A DNA stretch of 64,000 nt from Streptomyces yatensis (GTDB lineage: Bacteria; Actinomycetota; Actinomycetes; Streptomycetales; Streptomycetaceae): assembly GCF_018069625.1 (NCBI RefSeq), contig NZ_CP072941.1, positions 7,936,001 to 8,000,000 on the forward strand, in the 5' to 3' direction. The notes below the pieces were generated by a model. The model saw nothing but the letters and a program-made list of their open reading frames with translations. It was not told where the DNA came from and made no database searches. How positions within the stretch are numbered: position 1 is the first letter of the stretch; each line of letters starts with the position of its first letter. This document shows positions 52,201 through 62,730 of this stretch, one piece after another. Both the position numbers and the translations under genes were made by a program.

Positions 52201-55200
52201 GGCACCGGGTGATGGCGCCCGACGGGCGGAGCAAGGCGTTCGCCGAATCGGCGGACGGCATGGGCATCGCCGAAGGCGCCGGTCTCCTGGTGCTGGAACG
52301 GCTCTCGGACGCGGTCCGCAACGGCCACCAGGTGCTGGCAGTCGTCCGCGGGTCGGCGGTGAACTCCGACGGCGCCTCCAACGGACTGACCGCGCCGAGC
52401 GGTCCGGCCCAGCGGCGGGTCATCCGCCAGGCCCTCGCCAACAGCGGTCTCGCGGCGTCCGACGTCGACGTGGTCGAGGCACACGGCACCGGCACCGCAC
52501 TGGGCGATCCGATCGAGGCGCACGCGCTGCTGGCCACCTACGGCCAGGACCGGGGCGACAACCCGCCGCTGCTGGTCGGCTCGGTCAAGTCCAACATCGG
52601 GCACACGCAGGTGGCCGCCGGTGTCGCGGGTGTCATCAAGATGGTGATGGCCATGCGGCACGGCGTCCTGCCCAAGACGCTGCACGCCACCGAGCCGTCG
52701 TCCCGTATCGCCTGGGACTCGGGCGCGGTCGAGCTGCTGACCGAGGCGGCGCCATGGCCCGACCTCGGCCGTCCGCGGCGGGCCGCGGTCTCCGCGTTCG
52801 GCATGAGCGGGACCAACGCCCACGCCGTACTGGAGCAGGCCCCGGCGCCCAGCGCGCCCGTCCCGGATCCGGTGTGGGACGGGCCGGTGGCATGGCCGCT
52901 GGCGGGCAGGACGGCCGGGGCGCTGCGCGCCCAGGCCGCGAAGCTGCTCGCGCATCTGGACGCCCACCCCGGGGCGCACCCGGTGGACATCGGGCATTCC
53001 CTGGCCACGACCCGTGCCGCGTTCGAGCATCGGGCGGTGCTGGTCGGCGAGGACCCCGTGGCGCTGCGCGGAAGCCTGGCGGCCCTGGCCGAGGGCACCT
53101 CGGATCCCGCGGCGGTGCGCGGCACGGCGCCCGAGCGCGGCCCGGTGGTCTTCGTCTTCCCCGGACAGGACGCGGCGTGGGCCGGGATGGCGGCCGAACT
53201 GCTCGATGTCTCGCCCGTCTTCGCCGCGCGCGTGGCGGACTGCGAGGCGGCTCTGGCCCCGTACCTCGACTGGTCGCCCACCGATGTGCTCCGCGGTGAG
53301 CCCGGTGCGCCGCCGATCGAGAAGCGCCCCGATGTGCTGCAACCCGTGCTGTGGACAGTGATGGTCTCGCTCGCCGCGCTGTGGCGTTCGTTCGGCGTCG
53401 AGCCCGCCGCCGTCGTCGGCCACTCCCAGGGCGAGGTGGCCGCCGCCTGCGTCAGCGGCGGCCTGTCGCTGGACGACGGCGCCCGTGTGGTGGCGCTGCG
53501 CAGCCGGCTCATCCACGAGCGGCTGTCCGGACGCGGCGCGATGATGTCGGCGATGGCATCGCCGGAGCGGATCCGGGAGTTGCTGGACGAGGTGTCGGGC
53601 GCGGTGTCCATCGCGGCGGTCAACGGACCGAAGACGGTGACCCTTTCCGGCGACCCGGCCGCCCTCGACCAGGTCGAGCGCGGTCTGTCCGCCGCCAGGA
53701 TCATGCGCTGGCGGCTGGCCGGGGTGGACTTCGCCGCCCACTCGGCGCATATCGACGAGATCGAGGCCGAGTTGCTGGAGCTGCTGGCTCCGGTGCGGCC
53801 CCGCCCCTCGGAGGTGCCGTTCTACTCCACGGTGACCGGGGGCCGTCTCGACACCGAGGAGCTGGACGCCCGCTACTGGTGCCGGAACCTGCGGCAGACC
53901 GTGTCCTTCGCCGAGACGATGACCGGTCTCCTGCGCGAGGGCCACGGGATCATGATCGAGGTCGGTCCGCATCCGGTGCTCGCGGTCGGCACCAGCGAAC
54001 TCATCGAGACCGCGGGCAGCCCGGCGGTCACCCTGGGCACCCTGCGCCGCGACGACGGCGGCTGGGACCGGGTCCTGCGCTCGCTCGGCGAGGCGTACGC
54101 CCAAGGCGTGCCCGTCGACTGGACCAGGGCGCTGCCCGGCGGCCGCACGGTGGACCTGCCCACCTACGCCTTCCAGCACGAGTCGTACTGGGTCGCCCCG
54201 CCCGCCCCGTCCACCTCGCCGACCGGCACCGCCACCGGGGCCGACGCGCCGCTGTGGACCGCCGTGGACCAGGGGGACAGCGCCGCCGTCGCCACGCTGA
54301 TCGGCCTCGAACCCGAGAGCAAGGGCGCGCTCGACTCGGTGCTGCCCGCGCTGTCGGCGTGGCGCAGGCGCCAGGACGAGCACACGCTGGCCGGCCGGCG
54401 GCGCTACCGGACGGTGTGGACACCCCTGCGCGTCCCCGCCGGACCCGCACTGACCGGAACGTGGCTGGTCCTCACCACCGGCTCCCTCGACGACACGGAT
54501 GTGGTGGCCGCGCTCACCGCACACGGCGCCCAGGCGCGCCGTGTGGTCCTCGACGGGAGCCTTACCGGCCCGGAGGCGATGGCCGAACAGCTCGCCGACG
54601 TCGGCCTCGACCGGGTGGCCGGAGTGGTGTCGCTGCTCGCGGCGGCCGAGGACACGGACAGCGGCGAACCCGCGCTGCCCGCCGGTCTGGCCCTCAGCGT
54701 GTCGCTCGTCCAGGCGCTGATCGCGGCCGGGGCCGAGGTGCCGCTGTGGACGGTGACCCGCGGCGCGGTGTCCACCGGCCCGGCCGACCCGGTCCGCGAC
54801 CCGCGGCAGGCGATGGTCCTCGGACTCGCCAGGACCGCGGCCCTGGAGGCACCGTCGCTGCGCGGCGGTCCCGCCGACCTCCCCGAACGCCTCGACCCCG
54901 AGGCGGCCGGACGGTTCGCCGCGCTGCTCTCGGCGGACCCGGGGGAGGACCAGGCGGCGGTGCGCCCCTCGGGCGTCCTCGTCCGGCGCCTGGTGCGGGC
55001 CCCGGCACGAGCCGACTCGCCCGGCACCTGGACGCCCCGCGGCACCACCCTGATCACCGGCGGCACCGGCGCGCTGGGCAGCCGAGTCGCCCGATGGCTG
55101 GCCCAGCAGGGCGCTGAGCACCTGGTGCTGATGAACCGGCGTGGCCTCGAAGCCCCGGGGGCGGCCGAACTGGTGGCGGAGCTGACCGCCCAGGGGACGG

Positions 55201-56963
55201 CCGCCGAGGTGGTGGCGTGCGAGCTGACCGACAGGGAGGCCGTGGCCGGGGCACTTGACCGGCTCTCGGCGGACGGCCATCCGGTGCGGGCCGTCGTGCA
55301 CACGGCCGGGACGAGCCCGCTGGGCCCGCTCTCCACGGCGAGCCCCGACCACTTCGCCGAGGCGCTGCGCACCAAGGTGGCGGGTGCCGCACACCTCGAC
55401 CAACTGCTCGACGACACCGGCCTGGACGCCTTCGTACTGGTTTCCTCGATCTCCGGCGTCTGGGGCATCGGCCACCACGCGGCACAGGCGGCGGCCAACG
55501 CGTATCTGGAAGCACTGGCCTCCCGGCGCCGCGCCCGGGGCGCCCGCGCCACGGCGATCGCCTGCAGCCCCTGGGAAGAGGCGCGCGAGCGGATGAGCGA
55601 GCACGACCGCGAGCAACTCCTGCGCAGCGGAATGTCCTTCCTCGACGGCGACCTGGCCCTGGCCGCCCTCGCCCAGGCGCTGCATGAACAGGAGACCGCG
55701 CTCACGGTCGCCGATATCGACTGGGACCGCTATCTCCCCGTCATCACCGAGGCCGCTCCCCGCCCGTTCTTCAGCGAGCTGCCGGAGGCGGCCAAGCTCA
55801 CCGAGCCCGAACCCACGGGCGGACCCGGCGACTTCACGGCACGGCTGCGGAGCCTGCCGTCCGCCGAAGCGCGGCGGTTCCTCCTCGACCTGGTGCGGAG
55901 CGAGGCCGCGGTGGCCCTCGGCCACTCATCCGGTGAGGCGATCGAGGAACACTCCGTCTTCCGCGACCACGGCATGGACTCGCTGGCCGCCATCGACCTG
56001 CGCAACCGGCTCGCCGCCGCGATGGGCACGACACTGCCCAGCACCGTCGTCCTCACCCACCCCACCCCGGCCGACCTGGCCGGTCATCTCCTCGACCACC
56101 TCGCCGCGGTGCCGGCCGAGGACCACGGCACCGTCGCGAACCCGACGACCGACCTGGTCGCCCGGCTCCACCGCGACGCCGTGCGGACGGGCCGTAGGAG
56201 CGAGGCCGAAACCCTGCTGCTCGACCTCGCCGCCCTCCGGCCGAAGAGCACCGGGCCCGTGCCGTCCACCCTGGACCGGCTCGCCACCGGTACCTCGGGC
56301 ACGCGTCTGGTGTGCGTGGCCCCCATCGTGCCGCTCACCGGACCCGACACCTACTTCGCCCTGGCCGGAGCGCTCCCCGACACCTGGGACGTCTCCTGTC
56401 TGACGCCCCCCGGCTTCGGCACCGACGAGGCGCTGCCCGCCACCCGCGAAGCCCTCGTCGAAGGGCTGGCCCACGCCGTGGCCACGACCACCACCGACCC
56501 GGTGATCCTGCTGGGCACCTCATCCGGCGGCATCCTCGCCCACGAGACCGCCCGCCGTCTCGCGGACCAGGGGGTGCCCGTACGGGCCGTCGTCCTCCTG
56601 GACACCTACGTCCTGGAATCCCCGGCCGCCCGCGCCCTCCAGCCCCACCTGTGGCACGGCCTGTACGAGCGCGAGCACCACACCGACGGTTTCACCGCCA
56701 CCGACCTGTCCGCCTACGCCTGGATGGAACGGCTCATCCACACCTGGACCCCCGCACCCACGCCCTTCCCGACCCTGCTCCTGCGCGCATCGGACCCGCT
56801 CCCCGCGGCACCCGGGGCGGACCCGGTGCCACATGACTGGCAGACGGACCTCCCTCACATCACCACCACCCGCACCACTCCGGGCAACCACTTCACCCTC
56901 GTCAACCAGCACGCCCCCGCCGCGGCCGGCCACATCACCGACTGGCTCACCGAGCTGGGGTGA
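43293..56963 (+). CDS. Type I modular PKS: KSQ loading module, two extension modules, thioesterase
   Basis: 4,556 residues; ATG 43293 follows GGGGAG. Loading: KSQ (Gln181 replaces Cys in DTGQSSS), AT (GHSQG Ser639, YASHS at 740: methylmalonyl type), ACP (Ser971). Module 1: KS (Cys1192), AT (Ser1642, HAFHS at 1742: malonyl type), DH (His1950 in [10 protein letters not shown], Asp2120), KR (GGLGGLG from about 2388, LDD motif, Tyr2530: active B-type), ACP (Ser2692). Module 2: KS (Cys2929), AT (Ser3378, unusual FAAHS at 3480), KR with an intact GGTGALG but Gln4065 instead of the catalytic Tyr, ACP (Ser4230), TE (Ser4410 in GTSSG; LLDTY; PGNHF). Prediction: propionyl starter, one alkene-forming cycle, one cycle leaving a beta-ketone, then release of a triketide. 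The adjacent cassette should supply methoxymalonyl-ACP, most plausibly to the module 2 AT. No NRPS or further PKS genes are in the window. Confidence 0.95.
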   Translation: MSRPESISAGRIRQQDTAIAVVGVSCRLPSAQDPERFWQLLTGGMSAVSQVPPGRWSDDAAADSGAPGWGAFLDEVDRFDPEFFGISPREARAMDPQQRLALELGWEVLEDAGVRPAEVRGEDTGVFIGVTADDYGVLDRRRGPAAIAHHTLTGLNRSVIANRVSYFLGLRGPSLVVDTGQSSSLVAVHLACESLRRGESATALAGGVHLNLVRDSALAAARLGALSPDGRCFTFDERANGYVRGEGAGMVLLKPLARALADGDGIYCVIEGGAVGNDGPGAGLTTPDPEGQGVVLAAACRRAGVDPAAVQYVELHGTGTRVGDPVEAEALGAVYGADRAVDNPLLVGSAKTNVGHLEGAAGIVGLLKVVLSLRNGELPASLNFEHPNPGIRFDEWHLDVVSSTRPWPYRDGRALAGVSSFGMGGTNCHLVVSATEPTSEDPPADPGVGTAGGPGVAGGTVPWPLSGRTRDALRAQAARLAAHLAENERLDPVDVGFSLATTRTAFDHRAVVLAPDRPEALGALAALAEGESAPGVVRGVADIEGRTVFVFPGQGSQWAGMGVQLLAESPVFAERLAECAAALAPHVDWSPADVLRQAEGAPSLERVDVVQPASWAVMVSLAAVWRAHGVLPDAVLGHSQGEIAAACVAGALSLEDAARVVALRSQAIARRLSGAGGMLSVALPRAEAEARLGRWDGRVSIAAVNGPGSVVVSGELAALDELFEELAGADVRVRRIAVDYASHSAQVERVREELSVALEGIAPRRADVPFFSTVTGEWLDTTGMDAGYWYRNLRQTVSFEPAVRALLGQGHRAFVEVSSHPVLTAAVQDAIDAADVLALAVGTLRRELGGMDRFLSCLAEVYVRGVPVDWARPFAGTDARRVALPTYGFQRERYWLPEPARVPDAVAAVAEHATDPEPESESESERAESGASWTRPELARLVRTETAVVLGFASAERVNPARSFKELGFDSAMTVELATRLKAATGLRVPNTVLFDHPTPDACADHLATELTGPLTGDASPAPRAVPADDPVVIVGMACRYPGGVNSPEELWDLVSGEVDAVSDMPANRGWAREMTATGRPGGFLYDADRFDAALFGISPREAEAMDPQQRLALEMSWEAVERAEIAPSSLHGSRTGVFMGAMAQDYGPRLKDGSGAAEGYLLTGTSPSVLSGRIAYALGLRGPALTVDTACSSSLVALHLAAQALRGGECTLALAGGVTVMSEPGIFVEFARQGGLSPDGRCKAYAEAADGTGWSEGVGVLVLERLSDATRAGHRVLAVLRGSAVNSDGASNGLTAPNGTSQRQVIGQALAGAGLVPSDVDAVEGHGTGTRLGDPIEAQALLAAYGQDRDPDRPLLLGSLKSNIGHTQAAAGVAGVIKMILAMRHGVLPRTLHVDAPSSQVDWEAGAVELLTGPTVWPPAERPRRAGVSSFGISGTNAHVIIEQPPRERTNETAERPSGAPRSQAGHGVVPWPVSARSEAALEAQLDRLAAFVADTGAAAADIGYSLATTRSELEHRAVLLAATDRTGDGDARPVPVKVAEGMAGEPGPLALLFAGQGAQRLGMGRELHARFPVFAAAWDEVRALLDGELERPLREAVFGDDAELLNRTAYAQPALFALEVALYRLVESWGTAPDLLVGHSVGEIAAAHVAGVLSLPDACTLVAARGRLMQALPEGGAMVALRATEDEVAALLTGSEDRVGLAAVNGPEAVVVSGAVDAVEAIADRFAADGRKATRLRVSHAFHSPLMTPMLDDFRAVVEGLAFGEPRIPIVSTVTGERIDAERIRTPDYWVRHVSTTVRFADAVGAAARSGAHTFLELGPDATLSVLAQDALPDVARVEAVPLLGKDRDEESTALAAAARLYVRGVPVRWAELFTGTGARRVALPTYAFQRERYWTAPVGNATAGAVPAGLGGVDHPLLGAVVELPETGGLLCTGLLSVAAQPWLADHVVAGHMTFPGAGFVELAVRAGDEAGCGLVEELTLDAPLVLPGQDEDGVRIQVALGGPGDGGRRTLAIYARPANTPDAPWTRHATGTLAPGTPGAGAGADAGSVWPPADAVPVDLDGFYERRREAGLGYGPASRAVRAVWRAGDEVLAEVVLPEHIADEADAFRLHPALLDAALHLASSTGSEGEAGARPEVSTWSGVSLHAVGASGLRVRLRVTGEDTVTLSAVDTDGHPVVSVRTLTLRTPDVQTTQTMAARPLLRLAWLPAPVPEPGGHDPVSAGEALLVPVATPDGVPVPEAVRTVTASVLDTLRHHLNDENSGDDTYATGASRPARVVFVTRGAVATTPGTAPDVVAAAVWGLVRSARQESPDRFVLLDLDPADTGDPVAAAAATLRAALDCDEPELAVRAGELLIPRLASIDAPDPSAPGTVWGGDGTVLVTGGLGGLGALVARHLVTAHGVRHLVLAGRRGADTEGADALVAELTGQGARVTAAACDVSDRAAVAALLAAIPAEHPLTGVVHAAGVLDDGLIGAQTPDRLDTVFRPKLDGAWHLHELTRGHGLTAFVMFSSVFGVLGNAGQAGYTAANAFLDALARRRAAEGLAGLSIGWGLWPRSGGMSAGLSAAQLRRIAAAGLPTLTVDQGLACFDTAGAVGEASVLATRVDRAALRARGTVPAVLRGLVPTGAVRRAAATGGGSGLLTGLTPDRARDALLQLVREQVGSVLGLAGPAAAGGGRTFKDMGFDSLTAGQLRNSLRKRTGLSLPSTLIYDHPTPEALAGHLWAELGGEADERRGSAAPAAITAGGTGAGAAEAEPIAIIGMSCRFPGGVRSPEQLWELLTEGTDAISPLPADRGWDAGAYHPDPERTGTTYSAAGGFVDGAGEFDAAFFGISPREAVSMDPQQRMLLELTWEAFERAGIDPASLRSSLTGTFVSATTQQYGTGVSADADGYQLTGTLPSVLSGRLAYLFDLHGPTVTVDTACSASLVALHLACQSLRSGESTLALAGGATVLTGPDLLVSLSRHRVMAPDGRSKAFAESADGMGIAEGAGLLVLERLSDAVRNGHQVLAVVRGSAVNSDGASNGLTAPSGPAQRRVIRQALANSGLAASDVDVVEAHGTGTALGDPIEAHALLATYGQDRGDNPPLLVGSVKSNIGHTQVAAGVAGVIKMVMAMRHGVLPKTLHATEPSSRIAWDSGAVELLTEAAPWPDLGRPRRAAVSAFGMSGTNAHAVLEQAPAPSAPVPDPVWDGPVAWPLAGRTAGALRAQAAKLLAHLDAHPGAHPVDIGHSLATTRAAFEHRAVLVGEDPVALRGSLAALAEGTSDPAAVRGTAPERGPVVFVFPGQDAAWAGMAAELLDVSPVFAARVADCEAALAPYLDWSPTDVLRGEPGAPPIEKRPDVLQPVLWTVMVSLAALWRSFGVEPAAVVGHSQGEVAAACVSGGLSLDDGARVVALRSRLIHERLSGRGAMMSAMASPERIRELLDEVSGAVSIAAVNGPKTVTLSGDPAALDQVERGLSAARIMRWRLAGVDFAAHSAHIDEIEAELLELLAPVRPRPSEVPFYSTVTGGRLDTEELDARYWCRNLRQTVSFAETMTGLLREGHGIMIEVGPHPVLAVGTSELIETAGSPAVTLGTLRRDDGGWDRVLRSLGEAYAQGVPVDWTRALPGGRTVDLPTYAFQHESYWVAPPAPSTSPTGTATGADAPLWTAVDQGDSAAVATLIGLEPESKGALDSVLPALSAWRRRQDEHTLAGRRRYRTVWTPLRVPAGPALTGTWLVLTTGSLDDTDVVAALTAHGAQARRVVLDGSLTGPEAMAEQLADVGLDRVAGVVSLLAAAEDTDSGEPALPAGLALSVSLVQALIAAGAEVPLWTVTRGAVSTGPADPVRDPRQAMVLGLARTAALEAPSLRGGPADLPERLDPEAAGRFAALLSADPGEDQAAVRPSGVLVRRLVRAPARADSPGTWTPRGTTLITGGTGALGSRVARWLAQQGAEHLVLMNRRGLEAPGAAELVAELTAQGTAAEVVACELTDREAVAGALDRLSADGHPVRAVVHTAGTSPLGPLSTASPDHFAEALRTKVAGAAHLDQLLDDTGLDAFVLVSSISGVWGIGHHAAQAAANAYLEALASRRRARGARATAIACSPWEEARERMSEHDREQLLRSGMSFLDGDLALAALAQALHEQETALTVADIDWDRYLPVITEAAPRPFFSELPEAAKLTEPEPTGGPGDFTARLRSLPSAEARRFLLDLVRSEAAVALGHSSGEAIEEHSVFRDHGMDSLAAIDLRNRLAAAMGTTLPSTVVLTHPTPADLAGHLLDHLAAVPAEDHGTVANPTTDLVARLHRDAVRTGRRSEAETLLLDLAALRPKSTGPVPSTLDRLATGTSGTRLVCVAPIVPLTGPDTYFALAGALPDTWDVSCLTPPGFGTDEALPATREALVEGLAHAVATTTTDPVILLGTSSGGILAHETARRLADQGVPVRAVVLLDTYVLESPAARALQPHLWHGLYEREHHTDGFTATDLSAYAWMERLIHTWTPAPTPFPTLLLRASDPLPAAPGADPVPHDWQTDLPHITTTRTTPGNHFTLVNQHAPAAAGHITDWLTELG

Positions 56964-57185
56964 ACCGCTTCTTGGGGCTCTCCGGGCTCTCCGGGCGGGG
57001 ACGGGGGATGGCCCCGTCCCCGCCTGTGGTGCGTATGCACCAGGACCGGTGCGTGGCTGGTCCGGGAGCACCAGGCGAAGACGGCGGCGGGAGACGATGC
57101 CCGGCGGGGCGCCGGAAGGAAGGCTGGGAATGCGCGTGAATCCCGCGCATTCCCCCTGCCTGACGGCGTCTGGAGTGATCTACAG

Positions 57186-59474
57186 GTGGCGACATTTCTT
57201 TACCGGATCGGACGGTGGGCCTTCCGGCGGCGCCGGCTCGTGGGTGGTCTGTGGCTGGGCGCCCTGGTGCTGGCCCTGGCCGCCGCCGCGATGGCGCCGT
57301 CCGGGGAGGAAGAGGACCTCTCCATGCCCGGCACCGAATCGCAGAAGGCGTTCGACCTGCTGGACGAGCGCTTCCCCGAGAGCAACTCCCAGGGCGCCGA
57401 GGCCCGCTTGGTGTTCCAGGCCCCGGACGGGCAGCGGGTGACGGCCAGGGAGAACAAGGCGGCCGTCCAGGACACGCTCGGCTCGCTGGACGGAGGCGAT
57501 CAGGTCGCGTCGACCACCGACCCCTTTGAGAGCGGCGAGGTCAGCGAGGACGGCACCATCGCCTACTCCACGATCACGTACACCGAGGGTGCCGTCGACC
57601 TGACCGCGTCGACGAAGAGCGCGCTGGAGGACGCCGCGAATAAGGCCCGGGACGCCGGGCTGACCGTGGAGGTCGGCGGCTCGGCCCTGGACTCGGAAGA
57701 GGAACCGGGCGGTACGACCGAGCTCATCGGCGTGGCGGTGGCGGCCGTGGTGCTGGTCCTGGCCCTCGGGTCGCTGGTGGCGGCCGGACTGTCGCTGCTG
57801 ACCGCCCTGTTGGGCGTGGCCATCGCCTTCGGGCTGGTCTCCGCGCTGGCCGTGCCGCTGGGTCTGACGTCCACCGTCGCCATCCTGGCGCTGATGCTGG
57901 GACTGGCGGTCGGCATCGACTACGCCCTCTTCATCACCTCCCGCTTCCGCGACGAGTGCGCCCGGGGCAGCGAACCGGAGGAGGCGGCCGGCCGGGCGGT
58001 GGGCACGGCCGGATCCGCCGTCGTCTTCGCCGGTGCGACCGTCTTCATCGCCCTGGTCGGGCTGGGGGTCGTCGGAATCCCCGAACTCACCAAGATGGGC
58101 ATGGGCGGCGCGGGCGCCGTGGCCCTGGCCGTACTCGTCGCACTGACCCTGGTCCCCGCGCTGTTCGGCCTCTTCGGCCGCCGGGTCCTGCCCCGTGCCG
58201 TGCGCAAGGCCGCGGGAGCGCCTCGAAGGGGCGCGGGGAACTTCGCGACCAGCCACGACGACCCCGCGGGCGACCGGCAATCCATCGCGGCACAGCCGGC
58301 GAAGGGCCTGGGCACCCGCTGGGCGCGGTTCGTGCTGCGCCGGCCGGTGGCCGTGCTGATGGTCGCCGGACTCGGCCTCGGCGCCGTCGCCCTGCCGACG
58401 CTGAGCCTCGAACTCGGGCTGCCCGGAGACGAGTCCAAGTCCGTGGAGACCACCCAGCGCCGCGCCTACGACCTGCTGTCGGAAGGCTTCGGCCCCGGCT
58501 TCAACGGCCCGTTGACCGTGGTCGTGGACGCCTCGAAGTCCGCGGACACCCGGGCCGCCGCGAACCAGGTCGTCAAGACCGTACGGGGAGTGGACGGGGT
58601 CGCCTCGGTCGGTGATCCGGTGCTCAGCCGGACCAAGGACACGGCCATCCTCACCGCCGTCCCCAAGACCGCGCCGAACAGCGGCGAGACCAAGGACCTG
58701 GTGCACGCGATCCGGGGCGCGGTCTCCGGCGTCGAGGCCGACACGGGCGCCGCCATCCTGGTGACCGGCACCACCGCGATGAACATCGACATCTCCGAAG
58801 CCATGTCCGACGCCCTCATCCCCTATCTCACCGTGGTCATCGGCCTGGCGGTGCTCCTGCTGCTGGTGGTCTTCCGCTCGGTCCTGGTCCCGGTCAAGGC
58901 CGCGCTCGGCTTCCTGCTGTCGGTGGGTGCCGCCTTCGGCGTCCTCGTCGCCGTCTTCCAGTGGGGCTGGGCGGCGGACCTGCTCGGCATCGAGCAGACC
59001 GGACCGGTCATGTCGCTGATGCCGATCCTCATCATCGGCATCGTCTTCGGCCTCGCCATGGACTACGAGGTCTTCCTCCTCACCCGGATGCGGGAGGCCC
59101 ATGTCCATGGCGCGTCCCCCGACGAGGCGATCGTGAGCGGTTTCCGGCACAGCGGACGGGTGGTGGCCGCGGCGGCGATCATCATGATCAGTGTGTTCGC
59201 CGGATTCGTCGGGATGAGCAGCCCGACCATCCAGACGATGGGCGTCGGCCTGGCCGCCGCCGTCCTCTTCGACGCCTTCGTGGTCCGGATGGCGATCGTG
59301 CCCGCGGTCCTGGCCCTGCTCGGCCACCGGGCCTGGTGGCTGCCCCGTATCCTCGACCGTGTGCTGCCGAATGTGGACATCGAGGGTGAGGCACTGACCA
59401 GGCGTGTCCCGGCCGCCGAGACCGTACCGGACGCGACGGTCGCGCCGCTGCCCGCCGGCCGGCACCGGGGCTGA
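57186..59474 (+). CDS. MMPL/RND-family membrane transporter
   Basis: 762 residues, start GTG 57186. There are two RND-like halves, each with an exported loop. The paired signatures are LALMLGLAVGIDYALFITSRFRDEC and MPILIIGIVFGLAMDYEVFLLTRMREAHVHG. About 12 membrane segments are expected. Streptomyces MMPL proteins export lipids, polyketides and drugs. It sits 222 nt after the PKS with the same orientation, so export of the product is a reasonable inference. The neighbouring two-component system may instead control it in response to membrane stress. Confidence 0.88.
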   Translation: MATFLYRIGRWAFRRRRLVGGLWLGALVLALAAAAMAPSGEEEDLSMPGTESQKAFDLLDERFPESNSQGAEARLVFQAPDGQRVTARENKAAVQDTLGSLDGGDQVASTTDPFESGEVSEDGTIAYSTITYTEGAVDLTASTKSALEDAANKARDAGLTVEVGGSALDSEEEPGGTTELIGVAVAAVVLVLALGSLVAAGLSLLTALLGVAIAFGLVSALAVPLGLTSTVAILALMLGLAVGIDYALFITSRFRDECARGSEPEEAAGRAVGTAGSAVVFAGATVFIALVGLGVVGIPELTKMGMGGAGAVALAVLVALTLVPALFGLFGRRVLPRAVRKAAGAPRRGAGNFATSHDDPAGDRQSIAAQPAKGLGTRWARFVLRRPVAVLMVAGLGLGAVALPTLSLELGLPGDESKSVETTQRRAYDLLSEGFGPGFNGPLTVVVDASKSADTRAAANQVVKTVRGVDGVASVGDPVLSRTKDTAILTAVPKTAPNSGETKDLVHAIRGAVSGVEADTGAAILVTGTTAMNIDISEAMSDALIPYLTVVIGLAVLLLLVVFRSVLVPVKAALGFLLSVGAAFGVLVAVFQWGWAADLLGIEQTGPVMSLMPILIIGIVFGLAMDYEVFLLTRMREAHVHGASPDEAIVSGFRHSGRVVAAAAIIMISVFAGFVGMSSPTIQTMGVGLAAAVLFDAFVVRMAIVPAVLALLGHRAWWLPRILDRVLPNVDIEGEALTRRVPAAETVPDATVAPLPAGRHRG

Positions 59475-59481
59475 GCCGGCC

Positions 59482-60807
59482 ATGACGCACACGGGTGGCG
59501 GTGGCCCGCGATCACGCGGCACGTGGTGGCGGGAGGCGGCGATCACCGCGACGGCGTTCGCGCTCTGTCTGCTCGGCGGTGCGCTGGAGGAAGACGGCAG
59601 CACGCTGTCACTGCCGCCCGCCGCCGCCTACCTCATCGCCGTGGTGTCCTGTGCCGTGCTGCCGGTGCGGCACCGGGCGCCCCTGGCCGCCATGGCGGTC
59701 ACCACCGCGAGCGGTGTGCTGGTGCCGTTCTCGGACCTCCTGCTGAGCCCGCTCATCGTGGCCCCCGCCGTGATCACCGCCTACTCGCTCACCGCGCGCA
59801 CCGAACGGCACGCGGTGAGCGCGGTGTCGCTCACCTCCGTGGCGCTGCTGGTCGCCTCCGCCCCCCTGTTCGGGGCCCTCTCGTGGAAGGACGCGAGCAG
59901 GGTGGGGGCGGTGGCGGCGTTCCCGCTGGTGGCCGCCGTACTCGGGCACGCGGTGCACAACCGGCGGGCCTATCTGGCGGCCGTGGAGGAGCGGGCCCAG
60001 CGGGCGGAGAAGAGCCGGGAGAGCGAGGCGCGCCGCAGAGTGGCAGAGGAACGGGTGCGCATCGCCCGGGAACTGCACGACCTCGTGGCCCATCAGATCA
60101 CCCTGGCCAACGCGCAGGCCTCGGTCGCCGCCCACCTCTTCGACGCCCGCCCGGAGCAGACCCGTAAGAGCCTGACGGAACTCGTCGAGACCACCGGCCA
60201 CGCACTCGACGAACTGCGTGCCACGGTCGGTCTGTTGCGCCAGTCCGGTGACGCGCCCACGCCCGGCGATCCGGCGCCCGGGCTGTCCCGGCTCCCCACG
60301 CTCCTCGAGTCCTTCCGCCGCGCGGGTCTGGAGGTGTCGGTGCACCAGGAGGGCACGGCCAGGCCGCTGTCGCCGGGAGTGGACCTCACCGCCTACCGCA
60401 TCGTCCAGGAGGCCCTGACCAACGTGACCAAGCACGCCGGTGCCGGTAGCGCCCGGGTGGGCCTCGCCTGGAACCGCGATCGCGTGACCATCACCGTCGC
60501 CGACGACGGAAGGGGCGGCCGTACGGGACCGAACGCGGCCACGGGACGGAGTGTGCCCACGATGCCGGAACGTCCGCCCGGTTACGGTCTGATCGGGATG
60601 CGGGAACGCGCCACCGCGGTCGGGGGACACCTCTCCGCGGGCAAGCGCCCGGAGGGCGGCTTCCTCGTCTCCACCGAGCTGCCCCTCCCGCCCGCCAAGG
60701 ACACGACGCGGACGACGGACGGAGCGACCACCATCGAGGGACGGATGGCCGACGAGGCGACAGGCGACGTACCTACAGGCCACGGAGAGGCGGAGGATGC
60801 GCCGTGA
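59482..60807 (+). CDS. Two-component sensor histidine kinase (NarL-type partner)
   Basis: 441 residues from ATG 59482, 7 nt after the transporter stop, so one operon is likely. An N-terminal block of four to six hydrophobic segments forms the membrane sensor. The HisKA_3 box is RIARELHDLVAHQITLANAQASVAAHLF, with the phosphorylated His in ELHDLVAH. The ATPase domain has VTKHAGAGSARV, VADDGRGGRTG and GYGLIGMRERATAVGG. The stimulus is unknown. Its stop overlaps the regulator start (GTGA). Confidence 0.92.
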   Translation: MTHTGGGGPRSRGTWWREAAITATAFALCLLGGALEEDGSTLSLPPAAAYLIAVVSCAVLPVRHRAPLAAMAVTTASGVLVPFSDLLLSPLIVAPAVITAYSLTARTERHAVSAVSLTSVALLVASAPLFGALSWKDASRVGAVAAFPLVAAVLGHAVHNRRAYLAAVEERAQRAEKSRESEARRRVAEERVRIARELHDLVAHQITLANAQASVAAHLFDARPEQTRKSLTELVETTGHALDELRATVGLLRQSGDAPTPGDPAPGLSRLPTLLESFRRAGLEVSVHQEGTARPLSPGVDLTAYRIVQEALTNVTKHAGAGSARVGLAWNRDRVTITVADDGRGGRTGPNAATGRSVPTMPERPPGYGLIGMRERATAVGGHLSAGKRPEGGFLVSTELPLPPAKDTTRTTDGATTIEGRMADEATGDVPTGHGEAEDAP

Positions 60808-61499
60808 CGCTCCGCGTGCTGCTCGCCGACGATCAGGCCCTGCTGCGCGGGGCCTTCCGGCTGCTTCTCGACTCCGCCGACGACATCACCGTGGTCGGCG
60901 AGGCCGCCGACGGCAGGGAGGCGGTGCGACTCACCCGGCAACTGCGCCCGGACGTGGTGCTCATGGACATCCGCATGCCCGAGGTGGACGGTCTCGCCGC
61001 CACCACGGAGATCTGCGCGGACCCGGAACTGCGCGGCAGCCGCATCCTGATCCTCACCACGTACGAGACCGACGAATATGTCGCGCAGGCGCTGCGCGCG
61101 GGGGCCGGCGGCTTCATCGGCAAGGGCATCGGGGCCGCGGACCTGCTGGACGCCGTGCGGACGATCGCCGACGGCGACACGCTGCTGTCCCCCGCCGCGA
61201 CCCGCTCCCTGGTCGCCCGTTTCCTGGCCACACCCGCCGACGCCCCGCCGCGCCACGCCGAACAGCTCGCCGTGCTCACCCCGCGCGAACGCGAGATGGT
61301 GGCGCTGGTCGCCACCGGTATGTCCAACCAGGAGATCGCCGAGCAGATGTTCCTCAGCCCCTTCACCGTCCGCGCCCATGTGCAGCGCGCCATGACGAAG
61401 CTGGAGGCCCGCGACCGGGCCCAACTCGTCGTCATCGCCTACCGGACGGGCCTGGCCCACGCCGCCCCCGACGGCGGCGGGGCCGACCCCCTGTCGTAG
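60804..61499 (+). CDS. NarL/FixJ-family response regulator
   Basis: 231 residues from GTG 60804. The receiver starts RVLLADDQALLRGAFRLLLDSA, with phospho-Asp in PDVVLMDIRMPEVDG and Lys in GGFIGKGI. The C-terminal LuxR helix-turn-helix is LTPREREMVALVATGMSNQEIAEQMFLSPFTVRAHVQRAMTKLEARDRAQLVVIAYRTGL. It is cotranscribed with the kinase and the MMPL transporter, which may be its regulon. Confidence 0.93.
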   Translation: MTLRVLLADDQALLRGAFRLLLDSADDITVVGEAADGREAVRLTRQLRPDVVLMDIRMPEVDGLAATTEICADPELRGSRILILTTYETDEYVAQALRAGAGGFIGKGIGAADLLDAVRTIADGDTLLSPAATRSLVARFLATPADAPPRHAEQLAVLTPREREMVALVATGMSNQEIAEQMFLSPFTVRAHVQRAMTKLEARDRAQLVVIAYRTGLAHAAPDGGGADPLS

Positions 61500-61506
61500 T
61501 CCGGCG

Positions 61507-62730
61507 TCACGGCATCGGCGCGAATGCGGGCAGGCCAAGGGCCGAGTGGGCCGGTCGGGCCGGTGCGGAGGGCAGCGTGACGAGGCCACGCAGCCTGGTG
61601 TTGCGCTGCTCCAGCGCCTGCGCGGTGGTGGGGAAGAGCGTGGCCCCACCGGTGTCGACCAGTGCCTGATTCATGGCGACGAACTCGCGAGCGCCGTGCT
61701 CGTAGGCGGCGAAGGCCGCGGTGTGATCCTGGTGCGTGGCCAGGGCGTTGGCGAGCATGTAGGCACCGACCAGCGCGAGGCTCGAGCCCTGTCCGGTCAG
61801 GAACGAGGGTGCGTACGCGGCGTCGCCGACGAGCGCGATGCGTCCGCTGGACCAATGCGGCATGCGGATCTGACCGGCCGTGTCGAAGAACAGGTCATCC
61901 GCGTCGCGCAGGGCGCCCACCATGCGAGGGACCTCCCATCCCGCGTCCGCGAAGACCGTGGCCACCAGGTCCCGCTGGGCGTCGGGATTCCGGAGGACGT
62001 CGAGCGGCGGCTCCGGCTGGTGAAAGTTCAGGAAGGCGTGCACCTCGTCGTCGTCCCCGACGGCGTAGAGGGCCGCGGCCTTCCCCGGGGTGTTCCACAT
62101 CACCACCTCGCGGGAGAGCCCGAAGGTGTTCGGCATGGTGAAGATGGCGAAGCAGTAGCCGAGATAGCGGTGGAACTGTTCCTCGGGGCCGAACAGGGTC
62201 TCCCGGGTCTGTGAGTGCATCCCGTCGGCGCCGACCACCAGGTCGAAGGTGCGCCGTTGCCCACTGCGGAACGTCACGTCGAACCGTTGCCCGTACTGGT
62301 CGAGGGTGTCGATGGAGTCCCCGAACAGGAATTCCACGTCGTCGCGGACCAGTGCGTACAGGCTCGCCGCCAGATCTCCCCGCCGCACTTCGAGGTCCTG
62401 TCCCTCGACACCGCCGGCGACGGCGCTCGGGCTGAGCGAGGCCACTTCGCTGCCGTCGGCGTCGAGGAAGGTGCAGCGGCGGGAGTCGATATGCGCGTCC
62501 CGCAGCCGCGGCAGTATGCCCATGCGCCGGACCACCTCGATCGCGGTCCCGCGGATGTCGATCGGGTAGCCGCCGTCGCGCAGCGAGCCCGCCTTCTCCA
62601 CCACGGTGACCGCGTATCCGGCCCGGTGCAGCCAGTACGCCAGCGCGGGCCCGGCGATACTGGCCCCGGAGATCAGGACGGTGCGCTTGGCGGGGGTACG
62701 CACGTTCATCGACAGACCGTTAGATGTCAT
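61507..62730 (-). CDS. FAD-dependent aromatic-hydroxylase-type monooxygenase
   Basis: 407 residues of the p-hydroxybenzoate hydroxylase fold. The dinucleotide motif is VLISGASIAGPALAYWLHRAGYAVTVVEK, the DG motif FDLVVGADGMHSQTRE, and the flavin-ribityl motif GRIALVGDAAYAPSFLTGQGSSLAL. Close relatives include antibiotic-inactivating (Tet(X)-like) and tailoring hydroxylases. It overlaps the upstream MFS exporter gene by 4 nt (ATGA), which favours a self-resistance or detoxification pair. It converges on the response regulator with a 7-nt gap. ATG 62709 (MNVRTPAKR) is an alternative start. Confidence 0.88.
   Translation of the reverse strand: MTSNGLSMNVRTPAKRTVLISGASIAGPALAYWLHRAGYAVTVVEKAGSLRDGGYPIDIRGTAIEVVRRMGILPRLRDAHIDSRRCTFLDADGSEVASLSPSAVAGGVEGQDLEVRRGDLAASLYALVRDDVEFLFGDSIDTLDQYGQRFDVTFRSGQRRTFDLVVGADGMHSQTRETLFGPEEQFHRYLGYCFAIFTMPNTFGLSREVVMWNTPGKAAALYAVGDDDEVHAFLNFHQPEPPLDVLRNPDAQRDLVATVFADAGWEVPRMVGALRDADDLFFDTAGQIRMPHWSSGRIALVGDAAYAPSFLTGQGSSLALVGAYMLANALATHQDHTAAFAAYEHGAREFVAMNQALVDTGGATLFPTTAQALEQRNTRLRGLVTLPSAPARPAHSALGLPAFAPMP

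Noticed and set aside
44496..55925. Two very long minus-strand open frames (about 1,860 and 1,950 codons) antisense to the PKS gene
   Set aside because: They mirror the strong third-position GC bias of the PKS gene. Their translations are repetitive Arg/Gly/Val/His strings without domains or starts, and the plus-strand frame has all PKS motifs.
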